Origin: Lamprobacter modestohalophilus | GTDB taxonomy: Bacteria; Pseudomonadota; Gammaproteobacteria; Chromatiales; Chromatiaceae | DNA length: 64,000 bases | Reading direction: 5' to 3' | Assembly: GCF_016583905.1 (NCBI RefSeq) | Contig: NZ_NRRY01000018.1 | Span: 29,551 to 93,550, forward strand | Shown: positions 48,783 to 57,847 of the stretch, piece after piece | Layout of the letters: each line of letters starts with the position of its first letter | Numbering within the stretch: the first letter of the stretch is position 1 | Translations under genes and position numbers: made by a program | Notes under the pieces: generated by a model | Told to the model about the DNA's origin: nothing | The model's input: the letters and a program-made list of their open reading frames with translations, nothing else | Database searches by the model: none

Positions 48783-50107
48783 CCATGCGAGGTGCGACCG
48801 TAGAGCGCCCCCCCAGTGGCCGGAAACAGGCGCTCGAACTCCGTCGGCGTAGTGATGACCCGACGCTCCGGACTGAGGTCGGCCCTGAGGCCACAACGGC
48901 GCAACAGGTTGAAGGTCTGCTCCTCGCATTGCTCGATCTCTTCGCTAGTGAAAGGTTTGATATCGCCCCGCGCGGGCGCATTGACGAGGCACAACAGCCG
49001 CTCCGGCCCCGCGACCTCGGCGTCGTCATCGCGATCCTGTGCGCAGACATAGACCGTCGGCTCTTTGGGCAGCTCGCCACGCCCAAAGATGGCCTTGAAC
49101 TCCTCGGCATAGTTGCGGCAAAAGAACACATTGTGGCGCACCAACGGGAAGCCACTGGTCTTGGCATGAACGCTGAAGGTCACAGCCGATAATGAGCGCG
49201 CGGAGCGTGGATGCGCTGGGGTCGCGCGGCGCACTGCCGCCCCAAAAGACCCAGCGGACAGCGCCGCGGCATCGGCGTTACAGAGCACGGCATCCGCCTG
49301 GATACGCTCACCGCTCTCAAGCTGTACGCCAACGACGCGCTTGCGCTCGACGAGGATCTCCTGCACGCCGGCCTGATAACGCAGCTTAACGCCTTGCTCC
49401 TGCGCAAGCGCGGCACAGGCCTTAGGCAACTGATAGATACCGCCATCGACGGTCCAGACCCCAGCCTGCTCCACATGCGCAACGATCCCGAGCGTTGGCG
49501 GCGCGTGGAACGGCGAGGAGCCGACATAGGTGGCATAACGGCCGAAGAGCTGGCGCAGCCGCGGATCAGGGAAGAAGCGGCCCAAGTCCTGCCAGAGCGT
49601 CGAGTAGGGTTTCAGGCGCGCCACCGGAATCAGGCCAGAATCGAGCACCAGCGAGAGTGGGGTCGGCTCCGCGAGCTGGATGAAGGCATGCTCCAAGGTG
49701 CGGTACATATCGCTGGCGCGCGCGCAGAAGGCGCGAAACAGACGCGCCTGCTCGGCACCAGCAAAGTCGCCAATCGCCTCGGCCGAGCGATCGATGTCGG
49801 TATAGAGGTCGAGCCGCTCGTCCTCACTCCAGGCATGGCGCGCTAACACCTCGACCGGACGCAAGCTGAGGTAATCATCAAGCCTGGCTCCAGCCGCGGC
49901 GAAGAGCTCCTCGAACACCCAGCGCATGGTCACCACGGTCGGCCCCGAATCGATAGGCGCACCCGCGACCTGGACCTCACGCATCTTGCCGCCCGGATAG
50001 TCTGAGCGCTCAAACAAGGTCACCCTTAGGCCCTGGGCGGCGATCCTGATCGCGGCCGCCAGACCGCCAATCCCAGCTCCAATGACAACGACGTGCGGCT
50101 CAGACAT
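48632..50107 (-). CDS. CrtD-family carotenoid oxidoreductase (first paralogue)
   Basis: A 491-residue FAD-dependent carotenoid desaturase-type enzyme. It starts with VVVIGAGIGGLAAAIRIAAQ (FAD site), then GGKMREVQVAGAPIDSGPTV and ends with LYLAGGSVHPGPGVPMATIS, the CrtI/CrtD signature. It is one of two tandem CrtD paralogues. In okenone producers, two CrtD paralogues have been shown to be CruS (3,4-desaturase / 2-ketolase) and CruO (4-ketolase); which one this is cannot be told from sequence by eye. It runs into crtC. Confidence 0.85.
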   Translation of the reverse strand: MSEPHVVVIGAGIGGLAAAIRIAAQGLRVTLFERSDYPGGKMREVQVAGAPIDSGPTVVTMRWVFEELFAAAGARLDDYLSLRPVEVLARHAWSEDERLDLYTDIDRSAEAIGDFAGAEQARLFRAFCARASDMYRTLEHAFIQLAEPTPLSLVLDSGLIPVARLKPYSTLWQDLGRFFPDPRLRQLFGRYATYVGSSPFHAPPTLGIVAHVEQAGVWTVDGGIYQLPKACAALAQEQGVKLRYQAGVQEILVERKRVVGVQLESGERIQADAVLCNADAAALSAGSFGAAVRRATPAHPRSARSLSAVTFSVHAKTSGFPLVRHNVFFCRNYAEEFKAIFGRGELPKEPTVYVCAQDRDDDAEVAGPERLLCLVNAPARGDIKPFTSEEIEQCEEQTFNLLRRCGLRADLSPERRVITTPTEFERLFPATGGALYGRTSHGWRGPFSRSAARSRLAGLYLAGGSVHPGPGVPMATISGRLAAEAILKDLT

Positions 50108-50228
50108 CGGCTACCTGAGATCTTAGGCAGGCGCGAGCCGAGACCATCAGTACTGCGGTAAGAAGGGCGCAGTGCTGAATAGGATTGCGGCTGGCGCGAT
50201 TGCGGGAATGACTCAACAACGGTCTCAA

Positions 50229-51719
50229 TCAGAGGCTTTTCAAGACCATATCGGCCGCTAGACGTCCGGAGATCGATGCCATCGGGATACCCGGGCCTGG
50301 GTGCGCGCTGCCACCAGCGGTAAACAGCCGCTCGATCTTGGTCACCGCGCCAGGACGATCGAACGAGCCCCACCAACCATGATTGACGCGACCGAAGACC
50401 GCCCCGCCAGAGGCCGGATAGGCACGCTCGAAATGGGCCGGCGTGGTCACCGCAATGTCTTCGCGCTCAGCGAGCGTTAGCCCACAATGTTGCAGCAAGG
50501 CGGTCACCTGCTCGCCACAGCGTGCTATCTCCTCCTCGGAGATGACCTGGGAATCACCCCGTGAGGGCGCATTGACCACAATCAGCATTCGCTCGCGCTC
50601 GGTTGGCTCCGGCGCCGTGGGGTCACCGCGATCCTGTGCACAGAGGTAGACGGTCGGATGGGCGGGGAGTCGTAGATCCTCGAAGACCGCCTTGAACTCG
50701 TCCGCATAGTCGCGCGGGAAGAACACGTTGTGATACTGCATCGGAAACCCGACCGGACGCGCGAGCAGATTCCAGGTCACCACCGAATGAGAGCGATTCT
50801 TTGGCGGAATCGGCGCCACCGCCTGCTTGGCTTGTTCACCGAACAGACCCGCGCCCAGCGCGGCCGCATCCGCGTTGCAGATCACCGCGTCGGCTTCAAG
50901 CTGCTCACCGTTTTCCAAGCGCACACCGCGAGCACGCCCACCTTCCACCAGGATCTCGGCCACAGCCGTGCCGTAGCTCAGCTCAACGCCCTTCTCTACG
51001 GCCAGCTCCGCCAATGCCTCGGGCAAGCGATGAATGCCGCCTTCCACCGCATGTACACCGCGGCTTTCGACATCGGCCACCAGCATCAGGGTCGCCGGGG
51101 CATGGTAAGGAGAGGCACCGACGTAAGTCGCGTAGCGACCAAACAGCTGCCGCAGACGCGGGTCCTTAAAATAACTGCCGAGCGCTTGCCACAGCGTGAA
51201 CACGGCCTTGATCCGCATCAGCTCACCGAGCCCGCTCCAGCCGAAGCGCGCGAAGATGGTCACCGGCGTCGGCTGCTGCGACTGGATGAAGGGGACGTCC
51301 AAGGCCGCATAGACTCGCTTAGCGTGGGCGGCAAAGCGGCGAAAACCATCCGCCTCTTTAGCCCCAGCAAACTCGGCGATAGCCTGCGCAGAGCGCTCGT
51401 GGTCGCCGAACAAATCCAAGCGCTCCGCCTCGCTCCAGGCATGACGCGCGAGAACATCTGCCTGATGCAGCTTGACCCGTTCGCCCAGGTTGGCACCGGC
51501 CTCGCGAAAGATCTCCTCGAAGACCCACGGCATCGTCAGCACCGTCGGTCCGGTGTAGAAGGACTGATCACCAACGTGCTGCTCGCGCAGCTTGCCACCC
51601 GGGTGATGACCGCGCTCGAGCACTCTGACATCAAGGCCGCTCAAGGCAAGCTTCAAAGCCGCACTCAAACCGCCCATCCCGGCACCGATGACAATGACCT
51701 GTTTCTTGCGCGACGGCAT
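50229..51719 (-). CDS. CrtD-family carotenoid oxidoreductase (second paralogue)
   Basis: A 496-residue paralogue of the gene downstream, with the same domains: VIVIGAGMGGLSAALKLALS, GGKLREQHVGDQSFYTGPTV, FGRYATYVGASPYHAPAT and LFTAGGSAHPGPGIPMASIS. The two share their whole layout and many blocks, so they arose by duplication. Candidate roles are CrtD 3,4-desaturase, CruS or CruO. It is the first gene of a minus-strand unit (this gene, first paralogue, crtC) behind an operator module about 40 bp upstream. Confidence 0.85.
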   Translation of the reverse strand: MPSRKKQVIVIGAGMGGLSAALKLALSGLDVRVLERGHHPGGKLREQHVGDQSFYTGPTVLTMPWVFEEIFREAGANLGERVKLHQADVLARHAWSEAERLDLFGDHERSAQAIAEFAGAKEADGFRRFAAHAKRVYAALDVPFIQSQQPTPVTIFARFGWSGLGELMRIKAVFTLWQALGSYFKDPRLRQLFGRYATYVGASPYHAPATLMLVADVESRGVHAVEGGIHRLPEALAELAVEKGVELSYGTAVAEILVEGGRARGVRLENGEQLEADAVICNADAAALGAGLFGEQAKQAVAPIPPKNRSHSVVTWNLLARPVGFPMQYHNVFFPRDYADEFKAVFEDLRLPAHPTVYLCAQDRGDPTAPEPTERERMLIVVNAPSRGDSQVISEEEIARCGEQVTALLQHCGLTLAEREDIAVTTPAHFERAYPASGGAVFGRVNHGWWGSFDRPGAVTKIERLFTAGGSAHPGPGIPMASISGRLAADMVLKSL

Positions 51720-51755
51720 ACGCTGAGATTCTCGAATTTGCTAAGTTTACAGAGT

Positions 51756-51799
51756 TGTCCACAAAAGTAGACACGCGATACTGTCTAGGTTACACGACA
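51756..51799. promoter_or_regulatory. PpsR/CrtJ-type double operator between crtD-type gene and unknown gene
   Basis: Two perfect TGT-N12-ACA half-operators (51756-51773 and 51782-51799), 8 bp apart, between two divergent genes. Unlike the other modules it lacks a clear TTGACA/TANACT pair, so it may act on weaker promoters in either or both directions. Confidence 0.65.
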
Positions 51800-51957
51800 G
51801 CTGGCAGATTGGCCAACGACGCCCCAAGCTCGCGAAGCGAGCGCTGATTAGGTCACGGATCAGGTCACTGGTCAGCTCGCCGGTCAGCTCGCCGATAAGA
51901 GCCAACAGCCACTTCCCCTTTAGCACCTCATCATCTTTACGAGGAGTCGCATATCCA

Positions 51958-52401
51958 ATGAAGTATACCGCTAGACGTACTTGGCCTGAAAAATCGAAAT
52001 CATGGGAATACCTGGGGGAATCCGAAAGCCTTGAAGAGTTCGCCCTCGCCTTTGCAACCGACAAGGCACTCGAGGTCGACACCGAGTTCGTCGTCATCGA
52101 GAAGGCCGGCGCCGAATCCGAGATTGAGTTCTTTAAGGTTACGCGAACCTCCCCCTACGGCTTGGTCACCGCTGCACCAAGGGTCGAGAGCGAGGGCAGC
52201 AGCACCGATAACGCGACGACCAAAGACGAGCAAAGCAGCAACGATGGCGGCGACGATAACTATGGCGGGGTCGAGGCCATCGCGGGCGCCTGGCGCGGAG
52301 TCATCTCCAATATCTTGATGTTCGTCAAGGCTGGCGGAGCGGCCTTCCTCTTCTTCTTGGCCGCCATCTTTCTCGCCAAGTGGCTATTCAACGCCTGGTA
52401 A
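51958..52401 (+). CDS. Unknown protein with C-terminal membrane anchor, 147 residues
   Basis: A protein of unknown function: a soluble N-terminal domain (residues 1-75, starting KYTARRTWPEKSKSWEYLG), a low-complexity acidic Ser/Asp/Asn linker (about 76-107), and a single C-terminal membrane helix (ISNILMFVKAGGAAFLFFLAAIF). It is a tail-anchored layout. The operator module 160 bp upstream and pucBA 220 bp downstream suggest a role in photosynthesis or antenna assembly. No family recognised. Confidence 0.75.
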   Translation: MKYTARRTWPEKSKSWEYLGESESLEEFALAFATDKALEVDTEFVVIEKAGAESEIEFFKVTRTSPYGLVTAAPRVESEGSSTDNATTKDEQSSNDGGDDNYGGVEAIAGAWRGVISNILMFVKAGGAAFLFFLAAIFLAKWLFNAW

Positions 52402-52458
52402 GCCCTGCGCCACCGCCAAGCGCCCAGGCTTGAGCCGCGGCCTAGGAAACAGGAAATC

Positions 52459-52502
52459 TGTAACCCGCACTTGACACCACGAAGTGTCACGTTATACTTA
52501 CA
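52459..52502 (+). promoter_or_regulatory. PpsR/CrtJ-type double operator with pucBA (copy 1) promoter
   Basis: Two perfect TGT-N12-ACA half-operators (52459-52476 and 52485-52502), 8 bp apart, containing TTGACA, 16 bp, TATACT, the closest to a consensus sigma-70 promoter of all modules here. Confidence 0.8.
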
Positions 52503-52622
52503 TCCATCGTCGCAGCTTACTCAGAGCAACCTACTTAAAAAGCCCTGCATCTGCCGCGACTCCCTAGGCACTTGTCCAATTGACTTGTGCTAAAACCCTC
52601 ACCTGATCTGAGGAAAATGACA

Positions 52623-52772
52623 ATGGCCGAAGTAAAATCACCTAACCTGTCCGGACTGACCGACGCGCAAGCAAAAGAGTTTCATGAGCACTGGAAGCAT
52701 GGCACTTGGAGTTGGGTCATGATCGCCTCTGTCGTTCATGTGGTGACTTGGGTCTATCAGCCTTGGTTCTAA
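52623..52772 (+). CDS. pucB: LH2 beta polypeptide, copy 1
   Basis: A 49-residue antenna beta chain: NLSGLTDAQAKEFHEHWKHG, helix WSWVMIASVVHVVTWVYQPWF. The ATG at 52623 is preferred over the one two codons upstream because the ribosome-binding site (GAGGAAA) is correctly spaced for it. Very close to copies 2 and 3. Confidence 0.95.
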   Translation: MAEVKSPNLSGLTDAQAKEFHEHWKHGTWSWVMIASVVHVVTWVYQPWF

Positions 52773-52801
52773 GCCCCTCCAGGCAATCTATCGAATGCAC
52801 T

Positions 52802-52826
52802 TGCAGCGCGCATCGCTGCACTTTTT
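52802..52826 (+). terminator. Hairpin with T-run between pucB1 and pucA1
   Basis: TGCAGCG, five-base loop, CGCTGCA, then CTTTTT. It looks like a weak intrinsic terminator or mRNA-processing stem inside the operon. Copies 2 and 3 of pucBA have a different, shorter spacer without it. Confidence 0.6.
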
Positions 52827-52850
52827 AACCTCTCATTCAGGAAAGATTCC

Positions 52851-53117
52851 ATGCAAGTCCCTTATCTGATGGCTGACCCGACCGTTGCTAAGCCTGATCA
52901 TCCAGAAGAAGATTGGAAGATCTGGACCGTGATCAACCCAGCGGTTTGGATGGTTCCGTTCTTTTTCATCCTCTTCATTCAGATGTGGATTATCCACACC
53001 TATGCGCTGAGCCTGCCAGGCTACGGCTTCAAAGATTCCGCGCAAGCGGCTGTCGACGCTCGCTCTGCCGCCGTTATCGAGCAGGTTCAAGGCCAGCAGA
53101 TCGCTCAGGTCCAATAA
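52851..53117 (+). CDS. pucA: LH2 alpha polypeptide, copy 1
   Basis: An 88-residue antenna alpha chain: EEDWKIWTVINPAVWMVPFF, helix FILFIQMWIIHTYALSL with the bacteriochlorophyll-binding His, then a long C-terminal tail (about 25 residues, AQAAVDARSAAVIEQ...) not needed for the basic antenna fold. The tail is the same in copy 3 but different in copy 2. Confidence 0.95.
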   Translation: MQVPYLMADPTVAKPDHPEEDWKIWTVINPAVWMVPFFFILFIQMWIIHTYALSLPGYGFKDSAQAAVDARSAAVIEQVQGQQIAQVQ

Positions 53118-53226
53118 GACCATGCTTGATGCAGAGCGGTTCACCTCAGGCTGAATCGCTCGCTGGACGAGATCATCGATCGTCCATTTTGGCACCAAGC
53201 CAAGGACTGCTTCACAAGGAAGTGGT

Positions 53227-53254
53227 AAACAACGCCCTTAATGGGCGTTGTTTT
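53227..53254 (+). terminator. Terminator of pucBA copy 1
   Basis: AAACAACGCCC, TTAA loop region, GGGCGTTGTTTT: an 11-bp stem ending in a T-run. The same hairpin ends pucBA copy 3 (61473-61500). Confidence 0.9.
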
Positions 53255-53332
53255 GTTATGGGAGAAACGAAAATCCTGCGCAATTCAGTACGAGCTTGTT
53301 CCGACAATCGACTCAGCTGAGGCGCTGAACGG

Positions 53333-53923
53333 CTAAGCTTGTGCGAGTCCCTGTGCTCGATGCCGCATCAACAGGGTGCACAACAACGCTCCCACCAAGA
53401 CCGCGACCGCAGTCACCACGAGATCGACAAGATTATCCGCCACCCCTAAGCCCGGGTCGTAATCGCGATACCAGGCAACACCAAGCACGAGCACTGCGCC
53501 GATGACGTTAGAGCGCCCCGGCGTCAAGCTCTGGCGCCAGACACTCGGCATGGTATGCAGAGAAAAGTGCAGAAACGCCAGCAACGCCCCAAGCAGATAG
53601 AGGCTGTTGATCGCCCCATGCTGCAGAGGTCCCCATAGCTCGCGCTCACTGCCGAAGAAGGGGATCGCGCAACCAAGCGCAAGCAGAACCAAAGCGATGG
53701 TGACGAAGCCCCGCAGACACCGCGAGCGAAAGGCATCGACATAGCACATCATCAACATGGTCGCGCCCAGATAGATGGCCGCCTTGGAGATCGCTTGGGC
53801 ATCAACAACACCCAGGCTGAATGACTCAGGCACCGCGTAGACGCCGAGCAAGATAGCCGATGCGGCGATGACGAAGACCAGGATGAACGGAATAGGCCGA
53901 CAATCGGCTGCGGATTCTGGCAT
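53333..53923 (-). CDS. Unknown integral membrane protein next to crtY
   Basis: A 196-residue protein with about six membrane helices and no recognised motif. The ATG at 53923 is chosen because the part encoded upstream is not hydrophobic and overlaps crtY. It lies 84 bp after crtY on the same strand, so it is probably cotranscribed with it; a role in carotenoid metabolism or membrane placement is a guess from position only. Confidence 0.7.
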   Translation of the reverse strand: MPESAADCRPIPFILVFVIAASAILLGVYAVPESFSLGVVDAQAISKAAIYLGATMLMMCYVDAFRSRCLRGFVTIALVLLALGCAIPFFGSERELWGPLQHGAINSLYLLGALLAFLHFSLHTMPSVWRQSLTPGRSNVIGAVLVLGVAWYRDYDPGLGVADNLVDLVVTAVAVLVGALLCTLLMRHRAQGLAQA

Positions 53924-54006
53924 GACAGACACTCTCTCGTGATGGTTGTAGGACGGCGCAACGACTGCTGCGCGCAGTCGTGCGGTAAAGACGTATTGAG
54001 GATTGA

Positions 54007-55179
54007 CTAGGGCTGTTCTGGGGTCCGCGCACGGCGTCCCCACCCTTTTGGCGTCCAAGGGGCACCGACATACATGATTCGCCACCAATCGACCAAGGTT
54101 GTCTCCATCGCGAAGAAGCGATGAATCACCGCGTCTGGCAGCAAATAGAAGCGCTCCATCAAGCGCCGCCGCTTATCGCCATGGAACCAGCGGAACATAA
54201 GCAGATTCAGCGCCGCCAAGAAGATCGACTGGAAACGCAGGTAGCGCGTCAAGCGCCGCCAATCCTGACCAAAGAGGTCATCGACCGGCGTCTTCGAGAG
54301 ATGCTCGGCTAAGCGCGAGGCCGCCGCCAATGAATAGCCTGTGCTCGGATTGAACCAGCCCCCGGCATAGCCCGCTACGATCGGCGCCTGGGACTTGGGA
54401 TGAAAGGTGCTGAGCGCCGGCATCGGCAAGACGCCAACCTCGGTGCGCAAGACCGCGTCAATCTCCAAGCCAAACGCAGGCGCCTCGGCCAAAATCGCGG
54501 CGCTGATCGCATCGACATCCAGATCCGGGCGATTAGAGAAATAGGTATCCTCGATCAGCACCCGATCCGCGGCGAAGGGCAGGATATAGAAGAAGCGAAA
54601 ACCATCACGCTGCTGACAGCGTGAATCCATCAAGATCGGCACTGTCGTCGGCGCAGCACGGCTGAGGCGACATTCGAGACCAACGAACTTCTGATAACCG
54701 CCACCAGGGCTATGACCGCCTTGCTCCGGTCCACGCGCATCGATCACCACGCGGCCGCGCAACCGCGAGCCATCGGCAAGCTCAACCTCCTCAGCCTGCA
54801 CCCGGCGCACATCGGTCTCGCGCCGCAGCTCAATCCGCGGTGAGGCATCGGCAACCGCGCGCACGACCCGATCGAGGTGCTCCGAGCTCAGCGATCGATA
54901 GGCCCCCTTGACCCAACGCGAGGATTCCTTGAAAAACAGCTGATAGCCCGGCCATTCATACTCGATCAGGGGGGAGGCCCAAGCGAAGGCTGACGCTGGC
55001 AGATCGCGGGCTTGGAAAGACCAGATATGGTTGCCACCGATTCCGGCGTCGCGCTCGAGCAAGATGATCGATGCATCTGGGCGCCGCTGGGCGAGGGCTA
55101 GCAAGATGAGGGCATTTTGGAGGCCACCGCCGACAAGCAAATAATCGGCGTCGACCCGCGGTTGTTCCTGGGTGGTCAT
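54007..55179 (-). CDS. crtY: Lycopene beta-cyclase
   Basis: A 390-residue FAD/NAD-dependent cyclase of the CrtY type, which makes beta ends from psi ends of lycopene (gamma- or beta-carotene). Seen are DYLLVGGGLQNALILLALAQ (dinucleotide site), GGNHIWSFQARD, VIDARGPE, FFYILPFAADRVLIEDTYFS and GWFNPSTGYSLAAASRLAE, all family hallmarks. Chromatiaceae that make only spirilloxanthin or rhodopinal carotenoids have no cyclase, so its presence points to cyclic carotenoids such as okenone. ATG at 55179 gives the family start. Confidence 0.95.
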   Translation of the reverse strand: MTTQEQPRVDADYLLVGGGLQNALILLALAQRRPDASIILLERDAGIGGNHIWSFQARDLPASAFAWASPLIEYEWPGYQLFFKESSRWVKGAYRSLSSEHLDRVVRAVADASPRIELRRETDVRRVQAEEVELADGSRLRGRVVIDARGPEQGGHSPGGGYQKFVGLECRLSRAAPTTVPILMDSRCQQRDGFRFFYILPFAADRVLIEDTYFSNRPDLDVDAISAAILAEAPAFGLEIDAVLRTEVGVLPMPALSTFHPKSQAPIVAGYAGGWFNPSTGYSLAAASRLAEHLSKTPVDDLFGQDWRRLTRYLRFQSIFLAALNLLMFRWFHGDKRRRLMERFYLLPDAVIHRFFAMETTLVDWWRIMYVGAPWTPKGWGRRARTPEQP

Positions 55180-55505
55180 GGCTGTGATCGCGGGATTGTA
55201 GAGCGGAGAGAAGAGAAAACAGGGAAGGGAAACAGATCGCGAGTTCGGCCCGTACTCAGACCCCTGCTCACGAGGGCCTAGATTACCATGCTCGCAACAG
55301 GCTAGTAGCGCCCTTGAGCCTGCGCCGATGGTTGCTGCTTGATGACCGTCAGCGCCCCCCGGTTGAGCGATCGCTAGACTTCGAGGCAGTCCCCATCCAA
55401 CCCCTCCCATTCCTGTCCGGGCTCGGATCATGCCTGCTTGCGGCGCACGCCGGCCGCGGCAAGGCCCCCGATCCCGCACATTGCCTCGTCGTTCCGGAGA
55501 ACAGC
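55180..55505. other. Divergent gap between crtY and crtU
   Basis: 326 bp with no supported gene and no PpsR-type operator that I could find. The crtU frame stays open upstream of its ATG, but that part is not similar to the family. Promoters for both genes must lie here or overlap them. Confidence 0.5.
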
Positions 55506-57410
55506 ATGCACCGTCGCCACTTCATTCGAAATGTTGGGCTCATCACCCTCGCCGGCACCGCGCTCGGCAGCGCTGGCTTGTACGCCATCCAGCCGCGGCG
55601 CTCTACCCAACCCTTTGCCTCCGACAAGAATGCAGAACTGCCACTGAGCCCGAGCACAAAAAAGCGCGTGGTGGTGGTCGGCGGTGGGCTCGCCGGCATT
55701 GCCGCGAGCTATGAGCTCGCCAAGCGCGGCTTTGACGTCACCCTGGTCGAGCGCTCCAGCAACCTCGGTGGGCGACTCACGGGCTGGGATGTCGACGTCA
55801 ACGGCGAGACTATGGCCACCGAGCACGGCTTTCATGGCTTCTTCAATCAGTACTACAACCTCAACGGGCTACTCGCCGAGAACGGTCTGCGCGACAACTT
55901 CAAGCCGGTCTTGGATTACCCGGTGATCTTCAAAGACCCGGCCAAAGGCACCGAGAGCTTTACCAACACCACAACCCTGTTTCCATTCAACCTCTTCGCC
56001 GTCGTCAACCAGGCCAAATCGGTCTCACTGCTCGACTTCAATAACCCGACCGGCCGGCTCTACGAGGTGATGCGCTACGATCCGGACAAGACCTTCGCGC
56101 GCCTCGACGACCTCGACTTCAAGACCTTTTGTGAGCGCGTCAACAAGCCGATGGTTGACACCATCATCGAGCCCTTCGCGCACACCTCCTTCAACCAGTT
56201 TCATCAATACTCGACCGCCGAGGGCATCAAATTCTTCCATTTCTTCTTCCTCGGCAATCCCGACGGCATGGGCTACGACCAAACCATCGACGATGCCATG
56301 ACCTCGGTGATCACCCCGTTGACCAATGCCCTCACCGAGCTAGGCGTGCGGGTCACCACCGGCGCCGAGGTTGATCGCCTGATCGCGCAAGACGGACGCA
56401 TCAACAAGATCATCCTCAAGCGTCCTGGGGCTATCCTTGGCGCCGAGCACAACATCGATGCCGCCGCTATCGGCAGCGAATGGACCCCGTTCTGGAACGG
56501 CCCCAATCTCTACTATGCCAAGCGCGACGCGCAGGGTAGGATCCATGGCGTTTCTGGGCGTTGCACCCACATGGGCTGCCCGGTTGGTCTCGATGCTGCC
56601 ACGGGCGGCTTCGCCTGCCCCTGCCATGGCGCCAAGTACGACAGCAACGGCGTTCCTACCGCTGGGCCGACCATCGTGCCGCTGGTCGAACTCGACGCCA
56701 CCCCCACGCCCGACGGTCAGGTCAAGCTCAGCGCTCGAGCCGAGCAGTCGAACATCGAGCTGGAGGCTGACTATGTGGTGCTGGCCTGCGATGTGCCCGG
56801 CGTCAAAGGCATCATCGCCCAGTCCGATCTCGCAAGCCCCGAGCTGGTGAGCAGCGTTGAGCGCCTTGGCGTGGCTGATCCGTACATCGTCTGGCGACTC
56901 TGGCTCGACCGCGAATGCCCACCAATGGCGGTACCCTTCTATACCATTAGCGGCTGGCGCTACACCGACTCGATCGCGATCTACTCCCAGATGCAGCCCG
57001 AGTCGGAAGCCTGGGCGCGTCGCCACCAGGGCTCGATCATCGAGCTACACGCCTATGCGGTCGAGCCGGAGAACGTCATCGACGAGGCCGAGATCAAGCG
57101 CATCATGCGCGCCGAGCTCGACGAGCTGATCCCCGAGCTCAAGGGCGCCAAGGTCGTCTACGACATCTACACGATGCAGGAGAACTTCCCACGCTGGGCG
57201 CCGGGCGACTATGCCGGTCGCCCTGGTGTGCAGACGCCGATCGATAATCTCTTTCTCGCCGGCGACTACCTGCGGCTCGAGGTCCCGGCCAACCTGATGG
57301 AGGCGGCGACCATGACCGGCCGTATGGCGGCCAACCAGATCCTCGTCGCCGAAGGGCTGCGCGAGAATCCAATCCCGACCGTCGACCCCAAAGGACCGCT
57401 CGCGTTCTAG
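55506..57410 (+). CDS. crtU: CrtU carotene desaturase/methyltransferase with Rieske insert
   Basis: A 634-residue protein that turns a beta end into an aromatic chi or phi ring by moving a methyl group and desaturating. An N-terminal twin-arginine-like segment (RRHFIRNVGLITLAGTALG) is followed by the FAD site VVVVGGGLAGIAASYELAKR. A Rieske 2Fe-2S domain is inserted in the middle (Cys353-His355 and Cys371-His374), as known for CrtU of okenone-producing purple sulfur bacteria. The C-terminal FAD part has NLFLAGDYLRLEVPANLMEA. ATG 55506 starts the signal-like segment. Confidence 0.95.
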   Translation: MHRRHFIRNVGLITLAGTALGSAGLYAIQPRRSTQPFASDKNAELPLSPSTKKRVVVVGGGLAGIAASYELAKRGFDVTLVERSSNLGGRLTGWDVDVNGETMATEHGFHGFFNQYYNLNGLLAENGLRDNFKPVLDYPVIFKDPAKGTESFTNTTTLFPFNLFAVVNQAKSVSLLDFNNPTGRLYEVMRYDPDKTFARLDDLDFKTFCERVNKPMVDTIIEPFAHTSFNQFHQYSTAEGIKFFHFFFLGNPDGMGYDQTIDDAMTSVITPLTNALTELGVRVTTGAEVDRLIAQDGRINKIILKRPGAILGAEHNIDAAAIGSEWTPFWNGPNLYYAKRDAQGRIHGVSGRCTHMGCPVGLDAATGGFACPCHGAKYDSNGVPTAGPTIVPLVELDATPTPDGQVKLSARAEQSNIELEADYVVLACDVPGVKGIIAQSDLASPELVSSVERLGVADPYIVWRLWLDRECPPMAVPFYTISGWRYTDSIAIYSQMQPESEAWARRHQGSIIELHAYAVEPENVIDEAEIKRIMRAELDELIPELKGAKVVYDIYTMQENFPRWAPGDYAGRPGVQTPIDNLFLAGDYLRLEVPANLMEAATMTGRMAANQILVAEGLRENPIPTVDPKGPLAF

Positions 57411-57499
57411 CTCAGCTCAAGGCTCGCGGCCAACCACCGCGGGCCGGCCACGCCGAGCCAACGAGTCAAGCTGAGTTGACGCAATGATCAGAAAAAATA

Positions 57500-57543
57500 T
57501 GTAAATCGACCTTGACACACAGAGATGTCAGGTTAAACTAACA
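57500..57543 (+). promoter_or_regulatory. PpsR/CrtJ-type double operator with pucBA (copy 2) promoter
   Basis: Two perfect TGT-N12-ACA half-operators (57500-57517 and 57526-57543), 8 bp apart, with TTGACA, 16 bp, TAAACT. Near-identical to the module before copy 3. Confidence 0.8.
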
Positions 57544-57670
57544 CTCGTGGTTAGAGGCAACGTCAGCATCTGTACCGGGGCTGGCAAAGCACTCTTCCAC
57601 ACATCGAAGGACGGCGCAGAGATGTGCCGGACGGCACCTGAACCACAACCTTCACGAGAGGTTTATTTCG

Positions 57671-57814
57671 ATGGCTGATTCCAAAAATCTGTCGGGCCTG
57701 ACCGACGAGCAAGCAAAAGAATTTCATGAGCACTGGAAGCATGGCACCTGGAGCTGGGTCATGATCGCCTCCGTCGTTCATGTGGTGACCTGGGTCTATC
57801 AGCCCTGGTTCTAA
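57671..57814 (+). CDS. pucB: LH2 beta polypeptide, copy 2
   Basis: A 47-residue beta chain (ADSKNLSGLTDEQAKEFHEH..., ending VTWVYQPWF). It differs from copy 3 at two residues. Ribosome-binding site GAGAGG. The 33-bp spacer to pucA2 is nearly identical to that of copy 3. Confidence 0.96.
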   Translation: MADSKNLSGLTDEQAKEFHEHWKHGTWSWVMIASVVHVVTWVYQPWF

Positions 57815-57847
57815 ACCGCTAGTCTAAATTCGACGAGGAGATATTCC

